A DNA stretch of 64,000 nucleotides from the NCBI RefSeq assembly GCF_020085105.1, contig NC_058063.1:6358501-6422500 (forward strand), given 5' to 3'. Below the pieces are notes generated by a model that was given only the letters and a program-made list of their open reading frames with translations, had not been told where the DNA came from and searched no databases. This document shows positions 22,241-35,180 of this stretch, piece by piece. The position numbers and the translations under genes were made by a program. How positions within the stretch are numbered: position 1 is the stretch's first letter; every line of letters starts with the position of its first letter. Origin of the DNA: Siniperca chuatsi (lineage: Eukaryota; Chordata; Actinopteri; Centrarchiformes; Sinipercidae).

Positions 22241-24235
22241 TGTTTTTTTGTTTTGTTTCTCTTCTTGCCCCTAAAACGGACCACATACATGTTTGTTGAA
22301 GTAAAAGTTTAAGTCAAGGAGTATTCATACTTCAGCTCATTTGATAAAACATAATCTTGGTAATTTTCCAAACGGAGTCCAAGGATATATAAAATATATA
22401 TCAAAGCATCAAGTCTAATCTTCTCATCCAAAACAAATCTTGAGAAAATGGCACAGACATATAGCACAGATTAAGGTTGAACCAGTTCATATTGATAGCT
22501 GTATTTTGTTGTCAAATTGTGTGATGATTGATTGAAAGAATACATAATTTCACCACAAGCTGTGCTGTTTGATTGACATATTTGCTTTCGTTGCAAGCTT
22601 TTAATGTTTTGCCAGTGTTAGAGCATTTTGTAAACAGAATGTGTCATTTTACCAGCAACTTTCAGTTTAGGCCTGTGTTTAGACTTTAATGTCAGGGAGC
22701 TTTCTCTGTCAGCATAGATTGTGTTTTAATGTGATTTTGTAGTAATGTTCCATTATTTATGGGAAATTTACAACTCTTTTTTAATGATGAGTTTTCTTGT
22801 TTCTTTATTTTTCCGTTCTCTTGGCAAAATCTACTATCAGCTTGCCCTTTGGACACAGACGACTGTCTAGATTGAAATAGAGGAGGAGTGAGTGAGGTAC
22901 ACATCGCTTGTTTGGCAGGAAGAGAGCAGTGGTGTCTGAGCACAACTGAGGTGAAAATGGTGACGCTTCTATAGTCAGAAATTTGAAAGTCTAAAAGAGT
23001 AAACACTAGCCTACATTGTAGAAAAATACAATGAGTGGCTATATTTCTACAGATTTTCTGTGTAGACTCTAACCAGCAGGCAACAAATAGCAAAAGTAAA
23101 GTCTCAACCACAAGAAGACTGATTTTCAGCCATGACCACACACAGCAAAGACCTAGCAGAAAGATCAAGAACGATGCTACTTAAAACGTTGCCAGTATAC
23201 AGTATATCAACCCCTTCTGACACGGATTCACCACTCCACTCATCACTTTACACAAACAGACTAAATGAACTTCACAAGATGCGTCAATATCTGCTTTCAG
23301 ACTTGTGGAAAGGTACAAACTCACACTTGCACAACCAGATATGAGAGCATTTACTTTGTGCATCTTAAAAGACTCCTGATATGCCGACATGGCTTGGTCC
23401 CAAGTCTTTATTTCAAGAGAGTGATGATTTTAAGGTACGTGACAAACTAAGCTAAACAGTTAGACTACATACATATTTCGTTTTAGCGTGTTTGTAACAA
23501 TTTGCTAATAGCCGAGCTAGTGCGCTGTGCTTGTGTAAAACATGAGAGACTGCAGATAGAGCAGATTAATATATCGCTTTCTACATGTTTACATGTTTAT
23601 GATTGTTAAACAGCTATATTGCTTTTTACTCGCGAAAGTATTATTGCACTTACAGTAACAAGCGTAGTTGTCCTCAACTTGAGTCATCTTCAAGTTATCT
23701 TCATTTCACTGTCTCCATTGTGGCTCTGCAGGCTGCTGTGCATGTAGGTGGAGGAGCTCAGTCCGGCACAGAGAGCAGGGCAGAGGCTGCAGCGTGAATA
23801 CTAGAAATACTATGGTCTTAGCCCTGGGGCCCATTAAATGCTGGTTTCGTTGCGCATGTTCCCATCGCAATGACAATGAAAATAACAATAAAATGTATAC
23901 ATTCCTTTATTTACAGCGCTATGTTGTGCTAACATTGTCAATAAAGAAATTTAAAAATATCCATTTACGACAGTGCTTGATGTGATGCTCATTGGCATCA
24001 CATTTGCATATGCATCAGTGTACTGGTGTGACAGTGGCTTACCACTGTTAAGCGACGCCTGCCGGTAGGAAACAATATGTGCCGGTGGAACAGAGCGGCA
24101 TACGATCAGCCACTCTTCTCTGTCGCCGTCACTCATTGGATCATCTCCATATGGGATAGCTAAATTACCTAAATTACCTTAAGCAAAAGGCTTAATATAC
24201 AGTAGCTTAAAACAATAACTTAAAACGGTACTCTT
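22241..24235. repeat. Upstream block of copy C and unique DNA
   Basis: Bases 22241-23150 match 16633-17540 and include an inverted copy of the short cassette motif near 22875-22965. Bases 23180-23310 are an inverted copy of 509-620. From about 23400 to 24235 nothing was recognised. Confidence 0.55.
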
Positions 24236-25337
24236 CCAGACATTTTGATGCTGGTAACAATTTTAATTCAATGTTTAAAAGCTTGCTAACTCATCTGGAT
24301 GACTGGGGCAGAATGCCTCTTCCATTGCCAACATGAGCAATATTTTTTATGACATCGGCTGAAAAGGGTCTATAGTTTAGTTATCAAATAGCTCCAGCAC
24401 CATTTATTAAGGCTGTCCATCCTTTGCCACCAGGCTGTATTGGCCATTTTTCTGTTTTGCATATGGCTTTCTTAATTGTTTGGGTTATTTTTGGTGTGAC
24501 TGCAAACACTTTCACATTTGACGGGCACATTCAATTTAGAATTTAATGTAATGTAATGAACATCTTGGGTAACAATATCTTGGAGAAGTGAAGCCTAGGC
24601 TATTTGTCTATCTACGTCACATCCACCTCTGAGGTGGGATCCAAATGATTCAGAATTTTGACTTCATATTAACTAATTATGAAATACCCAAATGCCGCAT
24701 TTTGTCCAGATTAAAGGTAAAATTGCATTACCAAATTTGAATCCAAATCTTCACGATCAGAAATCTTTGGACCACCTTTGAAATACCCAATTTTCAGATC
24801 ATCACTTGCAAAAAGGAACGATATTTAACAAAGTTTCAGATGCACTCACGTTAACAAAAGTGCAGTAAAAGCAAAGGATGACGCGACTATAACAAAATAT
24901 TCATGTTTCATGCATCAGATGATTTAAGATTGCAGTTGCCTTTATGTTGTTTCTCCTTGGACCTTTTTGGAAGCACTTGTTTCCAACTGTATTTGATGTA
25001 CAACTAGACATGAAGCACTTTGCTGTGTCTTAACATTAACATGAGTATGACCTCAACTTCTGCAGCTTGCTGTTATCAGTCAGTCCATACACTTTCTTTA
25101 AGCATGAAATATCCTGACTTTCTTTTGGATGAGAAGATTAAACTTGATGCTTGTATTAGATGCACTGATATATCTTTTCTATATCCTTGGACTGCTTTTG
25201 GAAAATTAACAAGATTATATTTTATCAAAAAACCTGAAGAATGACTATCTCATACTCCATGACATAAACTTCTACTTAAACAAACATGTATGTGGTCCAT
25301 TTTAAGGGCAAGAAGAGAAACAAAAAAAAAAAAAACA
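24236..25337 (-). repeat. Inverted copy of the F upstream region
   Basis: Reverse complement of about 60979-61613 plus 62524-63505. It lacks the LINE that interrupts the right-hand copy. The match ends at about 24236, exactly where a THAP-like reading frame starts in the other copy. Confidence 0.8.
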
Positions 25338-25415
25338 CCCCGCCTCTTTACATTGAGAGCAGCCTTCCTGGTCACAGTTGATTACGGACTTTGCAGAGCT
25401 TCAGTCATACACACA
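25338..25415 (+). promoter_or_regulatory. Proximal promoter of copy D
   Basis: The reverse-oriented equivalents CCCCGCCTC (25338-25346) and CTTCCTGG (25364-25371) lie upstream of the start, as in the minus-strand copies. Confidence 0.5.
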
Positions 25416-27033
25416 ATGATGAACTTCACCTTGATAACAGCTTTGATTCTCTGCAGCCTCAGTAAGTACTGCCACTGAATAACTCTCATCAACTTCTTTG
25501 GCAACTTTCTCTAAACCAGCAGAACTAAAATGAGTTACTTATCATTACATTAATTATGAGGTATTGTTTCTCTTTATGTTACTTGAAAAATGTCTCTTGT
25601 CGTCTGCTGTTTGTTTCAGGCTGGATCTCTGTCTCAGCTTCTGAGTCTCAGACTGTGAATGTCCAGCCTGGTGAAGAAGCCTCGCTGCTGTGCTCTAAGA
25701 CGTCCTGAATCTGACAATGTGGCATTATGGTTCAGAGTGGTCAACAGAACCAAGGCCAGCTCCATTTCCACTATGATGACCTCTACCAGCAGTCCTCACT
25801 ACTTTGATGGATTTAAAAATGGAAAATTTGAAATGGGATCCAACACCTCCACTGTCTCTCTTAAAATTAAGAGAGTGAATTTTTCTGACTCTGGGCTGTA
25901 TTTCTGTGGATTTAACACAGAGGGACGGACAATTTTAAGTGTGATACATTTAAATGTTGAAGGTAAGATTATTATAAAATCCTGTGGTGTCAATTCTTCT
26001 GTTTATGTCTTTCTGTGTTTGCTAATTTAATAATTGCCCTATAAGAACATGTGTGGCTATTTAATCAATAGGAGGACAAACAAAGGACTGTGATACAATT
26101 TTTTCAAAGTAAAATCAAGATTAAATGTATCTTCATTTTGTTAAAAGGCAGTGATGAATCTCATGAAGACGTTGATGGAAAGTCTAAAAGTAAGATTCTC
26201 TTCTGTTGTGTCTTTTGATATTTGCAAATTTAATACTTGCCCTATAAAAACATATGTGGCTATTTAATCATTGTCATAACAAAGGAGTGTGATACAATTT
26301 TTCAAAGTAAAATCAAGATTAAATGTATCTTCATTTTGTTAAAAGGCAGTGATGAATCTCATGATGACGTTGACAGAAAGTCTAAAAGTAAGATTCTCTT
26401 TAAGATTTCTTTCTTTGTACACTTTCACTTCTATTTGTCTTAAGATAAAAACAGTATGGCTAACTTAACTTTTGTCAGTTTAATATTAGCAGTTCTCAAG
26501 CCAGTAAAGGGAAAATAGAGTCTAATTATATTATCTTTCTTTTAGCAGAGTGTGACAGAATAACAATGTTGATGAGTGTGATCCTGGGCGGTCTGACTGT
26601 TTTTCTCATAATGGTTGTCGTTGGTCTGGTTGTTAAAAACAGGAAACTTCAGACAGGTACTTTTTTTAAAGCTACTCTTTCTATGTTGTGTTTGGTTTAT
26701 TGTTTTTTCACTTGTTGAAAGCATACAAATGTTCATGTTTGTCACCTGATTCGACGTATTGTCTCTGTCATTCAGCTGCCAGTGAAGAACAGAAACCACA
26801 ACAGCGTGAGGTGAACCAAATGTTATAATTTAATTTTATTTGTTTTATAATTTAAAATGATATCCAGTCATTACTTATTTTTTCTCTAAATATCAGCTGG
26901 GAAGGATAAGTGACTGTATTCTTTTTAACAGAATCTGGGCTCTGATGAGCTGAACTACGCAGCAGTGAATTTCTGTCCAAAAGGAAGAAGAAGAGAAGTG
27001 GAGCCGAATGTTGTGTATTCTGCTACTAGATAG
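25416..27033 (+). pseudogene. V-set Ig receptor copy D, one-base frameshift
   Basis: The only plus-strand copy. Exons: 25416-25461 signal (MMNFTLITALILCSLS), 25620-25962 V, 26148-26189 and 26346-26387 two stalk exons, 26546-26656 transmembrane, 26776-26810 linker, 26932-27033 tail with LNYAAV and VVYSAT. All splice borders are intact. The V exon is 343 nt instead of 342: an extra C at 25704-25705 (GTCCTG where the paralogs have GTCTG) places TGA at 25706-25708, just after the first conserved cysteine. Everything downstream is otherwise open in the shifted frame. The stalk exon and its intron are duplicated in tandem; both copies are 42 nt and phase 1. Either a very recent pseudogene or a sequencing error. 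Confidence 0.82.
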
Positions 27034-29089
27034 GCTCAGGAGGCAACAAGGAATGCTGTTCAGAATGGAACTGATGCTTTATCATATTAATCTGCATTTG
27101 TGCTTTTGTGTGTGTGGTGGACAGGAGGACTTAACAGCACTTTGTCAAAGATCCGACAAAAAAAGTGCAGTCTCGTCCAAGTACTGAGTTTAAATTATGA
27201 TCCCTCTTTTAAAGACGTAATTAGAGTACATCAATACAGAAAGTGGATATTTTAAATGCTGACTTAATAGACTGTGTGTCTATACTGGAATGGGGAAGAA
27301 AAATACCGCAGCCATCCAGTTTGTTGTGTTTTTTGAAATGAACATGTATGTGTGGTAAGAAAACTGTATCAGCCTAAAGACAAGTCTCGACCACAGGAAG
27401 ACTGGCCTTCAGCTGGGTTTTGTTTTCTCCAGTGTGTTTCTTTCACGATGGAGCCACAAACAGCCACAAAACACACCAAATAAAACTATTATTGTTAATA
27501 TATTTTGTTTTTATCTTACATTTGATAGTGACAGACTTGTGTAGCACTTGAAGACACCATGCTGCAGCACAGATCCTAACGAAGCTGTTAGGACCCATTT
27601 ATCTGGGAAATTATTCTCTCAGGAACAACACTTGTATTTCAAAGGACAGTTGCAACTTCTAGCATTCAGATGGGGTGAGGGAGTGCTGCAATGTGACTGC
27701 ACTGTTCTCAAAGAGAGCAAAGTATAAAAGATGAAAAGAGTTTACCTTCTGACAAGACAAAACAATGATCACCTCTAAAACCGCGATCAGTGCATGACAA
27801 GATGTGGTAATGCTGATGTTGCCCACTGCAGGCAAGAAAACTCTGCAGTCAGTGAATGTTATTTTCTTTCAGTGTTTCTTGAGCCTTACACTCACCAGCT
27901 AGTTTGAAAAAAGTCAATTATAAAAATGTACAATCTTTGTATCACAATACAATAAACAGAAATGCAACTTTAGCTTATGGCTGTAAAACACCAAATGTTA
28001 GCTGAGGTTCAAAGCTCATTCCTGAATTTGGAAACAGCAGTTGAGGAAACAGTCTCACCACACCTTTCCTTCATGTTGGCTTAAAGCCCTCCAAACCACT
28101 GTGTTTCCTTGCTGATCCACAGTTGAGGGATAGTAACACAAAGTAACACAAAGAAGGAATTTCTTATTAAATTGACTACAACTTACCTACTTGATCTGGC
28201 TAATTCTGAATGCTGAAGCCTCACACGACCTTTGGCTGAATTTTGGAGTGTATTTTGTCGTGCATCTCTCACATTGGAGTTGTGCTGGTAGATGAGATGT
28301 GGAAACATGGTGCCATCAACTGAGTTTTTCTTGTGTTATTTTGTTATTTATTGTTGTCTTTTTCACAACATGCGTGCCACCCATGTGATCTTTATCATAC
28401 AATATGACAGATCAACTTTTGCACAACAGATCGTTGGTGGACACTTTTTCACCAAGTAAATATAAAGAGTGTCAACATGTTACAGTGTCCTTAAAGTTTG
28501 ATCATTTCAGTATAAATGTCCCAAGTCCCAGTTCCCATCACAGACCGCCACAGATCAGGTGTGAGCCCCCCACATCCAATCACATGAAGACAATAAGATT
28601 AGAGAAATGGCCAAATCAGTCTCTTATCTTTCTGAAAATGTCTCATATCAGATGACTCATTTGGACTTATTAGGAGAAAATGCTGTGACGTCTCATCATT
28701 AATTGCCTATTAAACACAGGTGTGTTCACTCCTTTACTTTTACCTGATGAAGACCGTCTGTGGTTGAAACGTTATATCAGTCATGTCCACATGAAATAAA
28801 AGTAGTTTGTCTTTTTTTCATGTGCATCATTTGGTCTCTTGGTCTTTTATGTCTCTCTTCATCAGGACGTGTCAAACGGCACCTTTAAGGCGGCTCGGCG
28901 CAGGCTTTGAGGCCAGTCGCACAGGGGTCGGCGTCGGGGTACGCACAGCACTTATTACATATTACATTTTATTCCTATATTTGAACTTCTGTGCTATTTT
29001 ATATCTTTATGTCTTAGATTCTAATTTGCATTGTAATTTATCAGACTCAGCTGTGTAAGATGTAAGACTGTAAATACTTTTGTTTAGAG
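27034..29089 (-). repeat. Inverted 3' flank of a type-1 receptor
   Basis: Reverse complement of 6166-8234 and of 43690-45225. It contains a CTGATGA...GAAAC segment at 28744-28770 discussed in the findings. No gene was recognised. Confidence 0.65.
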
Positions 29090-29233
29090 AATCTGGACTC
29101 TGATGATCTGAAGGACGCAGCACTGACTTTGTATTCAACAGCAATAAGAAGCAGGAGGCCTGCATCAGAGAGGGAAGTGGAAGCTCATGTTATTTATGCT
29201 GCCAGCAGGAAGAAACTGGAACTGCAACTCTGA
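29090..29233 (+). pseudogene. Orphan type-2 cytoplasmic tail exon
   Basis: Acceptor TTTAGAG, then 48 codons ending TGA, fully open. The peptide has DSDDLKDAALTL, RSRRPASEREVE and HVIYAASRKK. It is the best-preserved type-2 tail exon. It lies 2.06 kb downstream of the tail of copy D, in the same orientation, so use as an alternative last exon cannot be excluded. The ITIM tyrosine is replaced by Asp. Confidence 0.65.
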
Positions 29234-30403
29234 GTGTAACTGATGATTTATCATATTAAACCGCTGCCACCCAGCAGAAGGACATTTTAATAAAGTTTCT
29301 TTTAAATGTTCTTTGTATTTTTTCTGTCTCTCTCAGCCAAAGTCTCTGTCTTTCTTATTTTGTCTGCCTCCGATCTTCTTCTGAGAGGAACAACATCATG
29401 TTTGATGAGGAGGAGCCACAAAGGACACTGATGGCAGACCATTTGACTCGTCCTGTGAGTAAGTTTGACAGTCAGGGGGAGGGAGGAGAGAGTGAGATAC
29501 ACATCACTTCACAGGAAGATGCAGCACAGTGCGGTCTGAGCACAACTGACTGATACACAGTATAATGGAAGCTACAGAGGTGCAATAATAAAAATCATCA
29601 TCTTCCTCTTTACAATACTATTTATTTGAATCTAGTGTGGGCAGAACTGCTGTATTGTTTACACTACAGGGCATTTTTTGTCTCAGGCTTTTGTCAAGTC
29701 ATGTTGTGGGGGTGCACAAACATCAACATGTGATCTCAGATTTAGGTAGTGATTACGAGAATATTTCAGTTGGCGAGATTTGCCAGATGCCAGAATGATT
29801 GGATCACGCAGATTGTGCCAATGGTCATGTAGCCTGCATTAGACTTCAGCTTAAAAGATCCCTACAATTGATGCCATTACTTTCACTCTAAGACTAGACA
29901 AATACAAATGCCTGTCTGCAGAAGAGGTGGGTCCTCCTTTCATTTGTCAACAGGTGCACACAACAACAGCAGTTCACTCTTGTTCCAGGAAATATCCAGT
30001 ATAGTAAGCGTAGGGTATCAGCTGGGAGGAATTAAGATCAGTTTGTCTGAAATCAAATTTTGTGAAAATGTTCCTACTCTTGCTAGTGTTTAGTTTTGAG
30101 TCTCACATGGTTCTTTCTCTCTTGCTCTCAGTCTGCGTCTCATTTATTTATTTTGTTTGTTGATGATCGTAATCTAAGGATGAAAATCAAAACCCGTTTG
30201 TGGTTTGATGAGGAGGAGCCAGAGAAGGACACTGATGACTGTCAAATTGAAAAGTGAACACTAGGGACATTCGGGTAAAGACCTGGTTCTATCTGCAGTT
30301 GAGTTCTGTACCCCTTCCTGTATTTTTTATATCGGCTTTGTGGCTGACTTACCAGAAGTTAATAAGAAGATACATTTCAATTTAAACTGGTAATCAGGTA
30401 ATC
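29234..30403 (-). repeat. Inverted anonymous cassette
   Basis: Reverse complement of parts of the cassette at 2691-4597. It lacks the LTR present in the other copies (continuous sequence at about 29325-29345). The short repeated motif is at 29470-29550. Confidence 0.65.
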
Positions 30404-30465
30404 TGGTTCACATTGGTCAACAGTACTCAGCCCCGCTGTATTTCCTACATGTATATTTATGCTGC
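30404..30465 (+). pseudogene. H-type V-domain fragment
   Basis: About 20 codons read WFTLVNSTQPRCISYMY, matching the framework and extra-cysteine region of H-type V domains. Flanking codons are not homologous. It lies in the inverted unit at the position expected for its H pseudogene. Confidence 0.6.
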
Positions 30466-31589
30466 AACTAGATTCTGGACTCAGAGGGCAACTTCAAATG
30501 TAGCCCTGATTCAGGACTGTCACACCACATACTGTATCACATTCCTGGATAGCCATCTCACAGACCCAAGACATTTCAGTCAGAGTTCAGAAAATGTGTT
30601 ACAGGAGGAATGTTAGAAATACAAACTCACTGGATGGTGGGGTTAGGGTTGGGTAGATTTTTAAAGTGAGTGGGAAAGTGGGAAACAAATCGCAGACAAT
30701 CTGCTATGACCAAGAATGGTTTCTGCCCAGAAGATATATAAATGAGTACATAGTTTTAAAGCTGGAGTGCGGAACTTTTGTCTCCCCATCTTGCAGTGAG
30801 AGTAATTACACAAACATTGTCGATGCGTGATTATGATGTATGCCTACAATAGTTACAAAAATACAGAGAAATGTCCACAGTTCCAAGACAATAATCCATT
30901 ATTTGGCTTTTTTGGCATGACTACATACAATACAACGTTGCCAACCATATTAACACAAACTATGCAATCATGATAAACATTAATAAACAATTCTCAATAA
31001 TAAACATTCTCTCCAAAGGACCTTTTTTTTTTTACAGCAATAGCGGATTGTGTAGCTCTCTACATGGCTCTGGGTTGCTCCCCCCTTCAGCTCTGGCAAA
31101 CCAATCATTGCTTATTGCCGTAAAACGCATCATTACTGGTGCGCCAGCGTGGGAATGTCGCCACAGGCACCAGATTTAAAATCTCCGGCAAACGCCTCGC
31201 CCAGCCTCACCATGTGTGAGGGACAAAAGACAGGCCTACCTGGAAAGGCCAAAGCCTTCACTAAGAGGCCTGACTGAGAAACAGGGGACAGACAACAGGA
31301 AAGTACCAAGCCAACACAGCTGTTAATTCACACCTGCATGTGAAATTGAGACGAGACCTCGTTTGGAACCAACATGAGATCTCACTTGAATCTAAACAAC
31401 GGACTCCTATTGGACGAGACGCGCAAGAGAGCGCATAAAATCTCGTCGCACAACTATGACAACACCAACTCGATACAGCCTGGCACTCCACACTGCCGTT
31501 GCCATTCCACAGTAACCCATTTACGAAAGGAGGCACATCATGTCTCTCTCCACGTTAACTGCCGTTACAAAGTTTCTCATTTCTATTCC
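30466..31589. repeat. Inverted copy of 48.2-48.5 kb, then unrecognised DNA
   Basis: Bases 30466-30770 are the reverse complement of about 48180-48450. From 30771 to 31589 nothing was recognised. Confidence 0.5.
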
Positions 31590-32989
31590 CACTCATTAAA
31601 TACGAAGGATGTGATGTAAGAAGGGGCCAGTAGAACTGCTACTCGGATGGTCGAATAGCTTCAGAAACCCCCTCCCCCCACACCTTTCAGATGTCTGAAT
31701 GGGGGATCAATGTCCGACCATTTCTGTAACTTTAAGAAACGGACGATTCGACAATCACACCCACTTCACGCTGTGATTGGTCAGCTATGTGGAGGTGAGA
31801 AAGCAGCCAGGGTTTGAACTTCTCGCTCCAGCTCACTTTTTTTATTCTTGACACAGCTATTTCTGTTACTTTTCATGTGAACAACATGTGCAGCACTATG
31901 AATGTCTGAAAATGTGCTGCTTTATCCCAATATTTAAACAATATTCAATTCAATTTAATTAAATTTAATTTATATAGTGCCAATTCATAACAGAAGTTAT
32001 CTCATTGCTTTTCCTATAGAGCAGGTCTAGACCGTACTCTTTATCATATTAATTACAGAGACGCAACAAATCCCACCATGAGCAAGCACTTGGCAACAGT
32101 GGCAAGAAAAAACTTAATTTTAACAGGCAGAAACCTTGGACAGAACCAGACTCAATGGTGGGCGGCCATCTGCTGCTGCCGTGTTTTTTGAGAGAGAGAG
32201 AGGTTTTGAGAGACAGAGAGAGAGGGGAGGGGTTTGGGGGAAGGGGAGAGGGATTTTTTTTTTTTCAATATGGTGTCTGCCCTCCTCTATGGCAGCCAGC
32301 TTTTCACACATCCTTTCAGTGAAGGCAGAACATCTATAAGTGGCAACTGTAGAGTTGTTGGAAAGCAGATATTAAAGTAAAAGTAATGTAACTCATTTCT
32401 TTCTATTGTTGAATAGTTACTACAGTAATGTGCTTCTTTTTTTAAATAAATTAGAAGTAACAAGTAATTGACGGTTTTCAAGTAACATGCAGGCAGCTGC
32501 ATTGAGAAGACTGAGTGCATATCACAGTGGAGATGGATGGGAGCTGCACCTGCTGTAGTTTTGCTGCGATCTGTCATGTCTTAAACATGTACAGCCTGTG
32601 GAGTGAACGGTTTCACATGAGGCTGAAAAGTGTCACTGTGCTTCAGGCGTCTTTTCACAAGGTTGATAGATGCTTTAACACTACGTGAAGATAAAATAGC
32701 ATGTGCGTCTGTCAGAGGTGTAAAGATACAGATACAGATACCTCCCTGATACAGACAGTGCTGTTTCTCACCACAGTGCAAAGTGCAACAACTGGCATGT
32801 GGGCGTTATATTCATAAATACAACTACCAATCATTTTAAAAAAGATTGTATTTTTAGCAAGACAGAGAGTGAGAGAGACATGAGAGTAAAAGCATTTGGA
32901 AAAAGATCACATGTTTAGTAATTTGATATTTTTTTCAGTAAGAAAATGGTAACTCCTCCCTCCACCCACAAAAGAACACAGCAGTGAAT
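31590..32989 (+). repeat. Direct duplication shared with 12.0-13.4 kb
   Basis: Collinear with 11985-13392 apart from an inserted dispersed element. Confidence 0.7.
31935..32275 (+). repeat. Dispersed fish repeat insertion
   Basis: It starts with an AATTCAATTTAATTAAATT tract and contains the CAACAAATCCCACCATGAGC segment seen also at 5728. It is absent from the collinear copy near 12385. Class not assigned. Confidence 0.55.
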
Positions 32990-33019
32990 TAATATGATAA
33001 AAGCATCAGTTCCACTCTG

Positions 33020-33606
33020 AACCACTCTGAGTCTTTCTGCTGGCAGCATAAATAACATGAGTTTCCACTTCTCTCTCTGATGCAGGCCTCCTGTTTCTTA
33101 TTGTTGTTGAATACAAACTCAGTGCTGCATCTTTCAGGTCATCAATCCAGTCCAGTCCAGTCTAGATTCTGTAAAGAGTCCACCCAGTTACACACATCAA
33201 ATAACTGAGTTTGCGAGAAAAACGAAATCATGACTTGACATGACTCGAACAAATTTAACATATAAAAACATGATGATGATAGTAAACGATGAAACTTAAT
33301 TTACCTCACGCTGTTGTGGATTCTGTTCTTTGTTGGCAGCTGATTGACAGAGACAATACATCTAATCAGGTGACAAACATGAAAATTTGTATTCTTACAA
33401 CATATTGACACAACTTTAGAGAAGATGTGAACCCTCCCCTCCAATAAAAACTCCACAATAAACCAAAAACCAGATAGAAAAAGTAGCTTTCAAAAAGTAC
33501 CTTTCTAATGTTTCCTGTTTTTAACAACCAGACCAACGATGACCATTACAAGGAAAACAGTCGGACCGCCCAGGATCACACTCATCAGCTTTGCTATTCC
33601 GTCAGA
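33020..33606 (-). pseudogene. G-type receptor 3' end, broken
   Basis: Minus-strand exons: transmembrane 33501-33606 (106 nt instead of 111, with an early frame break, and a TAG in the KLQ region), linker 33305-33339, type-2 tail from 33168 downward. The tail carries a small tandem expansion of a five-base unit (ACTGG, about 33147-33164) that shifts the frame into TGA. It otherwise keeps RNRRPASEREVE and HVIYAASRK. The 5' half of this gene type lies at 13393-13643. Non-functional. Confidence 0.75.
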
Positions 33607-34429
33607 CTACCAGACTTTGACAACCAGTCAAATAGACAGTAATAACAGGAATAGGAATAAGAAACAAAATATAATATATAATATAATATATCAAAATGAT
33701 CACAAGCTAACCAATAACAACAAAAGGACATACCTATGAAAATAACAATGACAGAGAAATGCATATGTAAGTTTACTGCTGTGAATATAATACTGCATTT
33801 TAGAATCTACAATGTATGCATGTAGTTTTCACTTTAAAGTTAAAACTACATACATTACAAAGTAACAACAGCAGAGCTGTTTCTGATGAGCTCTGTGAAT
33901 GGCGTTTTGTTGTATCTCCATGGTAATGTTAAGTAATGTAGCCTGCGACGGATGTATGAGCAAGAGGGTCAAAGTTCAAGGTGCAATGTTATGACGAAGT
34001 AGTCTGTCCCAGGTGTATGCATACTGCATGCAACAGTACGTACTTCGTAAGGGCAGCTGCAGTACGTACTAAAAGCTGGATTTCTTCCTCACTCACCAAC
34101 TGCAGTGCTGCTCAGCAGCTCTGCACTCAATGCTGCTTCTGGTGGCCAGAGGCTACATTGCAGTAATAAATCTGATATAAAACGGTGGTCTCATTTATAT
34201 ATCTTCTGGGCAGAGATCATTCTCAGTCATAGCATATTGTCTGCGTTCATTTTTTCCCACTCACTAAAAAGATCTGCCTAACCCTAACCCTACCCAAGAC
34301 ATTTTCGGAGTCCTTGAATGACTTTTGTGAGATGGCCATTCAGAAATGTGATACAGTATGTGGTGAAAATGGATTTGATGATGTGCAAAAGCAACATAAA
34401 TAAAATAGAGAGCAGCACTCAAACAGTAC
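33607..34429. repeat. Duplicated intergenic block
   Basis: Matches about 47640-48380, including the region near 33780-34300. It contains short CCTAACCCTAACCCTA-like runs near 34276 that are too short to be telomeric. No gene was seen. Confidence 0.6.
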
Positions 34430-34626
34430 CCGTCTGAAGTTGCCTCATTTTGACAATGATGACCTTAGTGAGAACAACAGTCACATCGCTCAGGATCACA
34501 CTCATCAGGTTTATTATTTCACCAGGCTCTTCTACAAAAAAGATGATTAGAATAGACTCTCTGCTTTTCTTTTGAATAATAAACAAATGGCATATTTTGT
34601 GCATATTTCTGAAGAAACTACTTTAC

Positions 34627-34740
34627 AAAATCAGAATCAGAAATACTTTATTGATCCCAGAGGGGAAACTCCTTCATTACAGCTGCTCACTATCATGTCA
34701 ATATACACATAGGAATAGAAGTAGTAAGTATAGTAGTAAT
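34627..34740 (-). mobile_element. LINE 3' tail
   Basis: On the minus strand it ends in ATTCTGATT-type repeats preceded by GGGATCAATAAAGTATTTCT, the same 3' end as the LINE at 61614-62523. Empty sites exist in H1 (near 1589) and H3 (near 48850), so the insertion is specific to H2. Confidence 0.75.
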
Positions 34741-35029
34741 TATCCTTTACTGGTTTGAGATCTGGCTAATAATAATATGGATAAATGACCATCAATTGAC
34801 AAATTCTAACCTGCATAATAAATCTTAATGAGACGCAGGGAGAAAGTTTTAGCCTCCTTCCAAGTTGTCATGAGGTTCACCACTGCCTTTACAGATGATG
34901 ATGAAAAAATTCTTCATGTTGTTCATCATATTTTGACAATATTCCATCATATTTTAACCATGTTGAAAGAAGACATGTGTTTTCCTTTGTGTTAGCAGCT
35001 AAATGACACTTGACAACATTCTTACCTTG

Positions 35030-35108
35030 TGTAAAGTAATGTGACTGACACAGAGCTTCAGTAACGAGCCATATTCAGTTTACTCGGAACTGCAGTGCAT
35101 AGACAAAG
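35030..35108 (-). repeat. Gypsy 3' LTR (partial)
   Basis: 79 bp nearly identical to 38627-38705. The rest of this LTR is not recognisable, so it is probably partly deleted. Confidence 0.75.
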
Positions 35109-35180
35109 CTAGCACATGACTTCCACAAGGCGTCTTTACCACGCCTTTCCCTGACTACAAGCAGAGCCTGTTAGGAGGCT

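Noticed and set aside
34270..34295. CCTAACCCTAACCCTA runs (also near 48270 and, inverted, 30640)
   Set aside because: Fewer than three units, and they belong to duplicated intergenic blocks; not an interstitial telomere.
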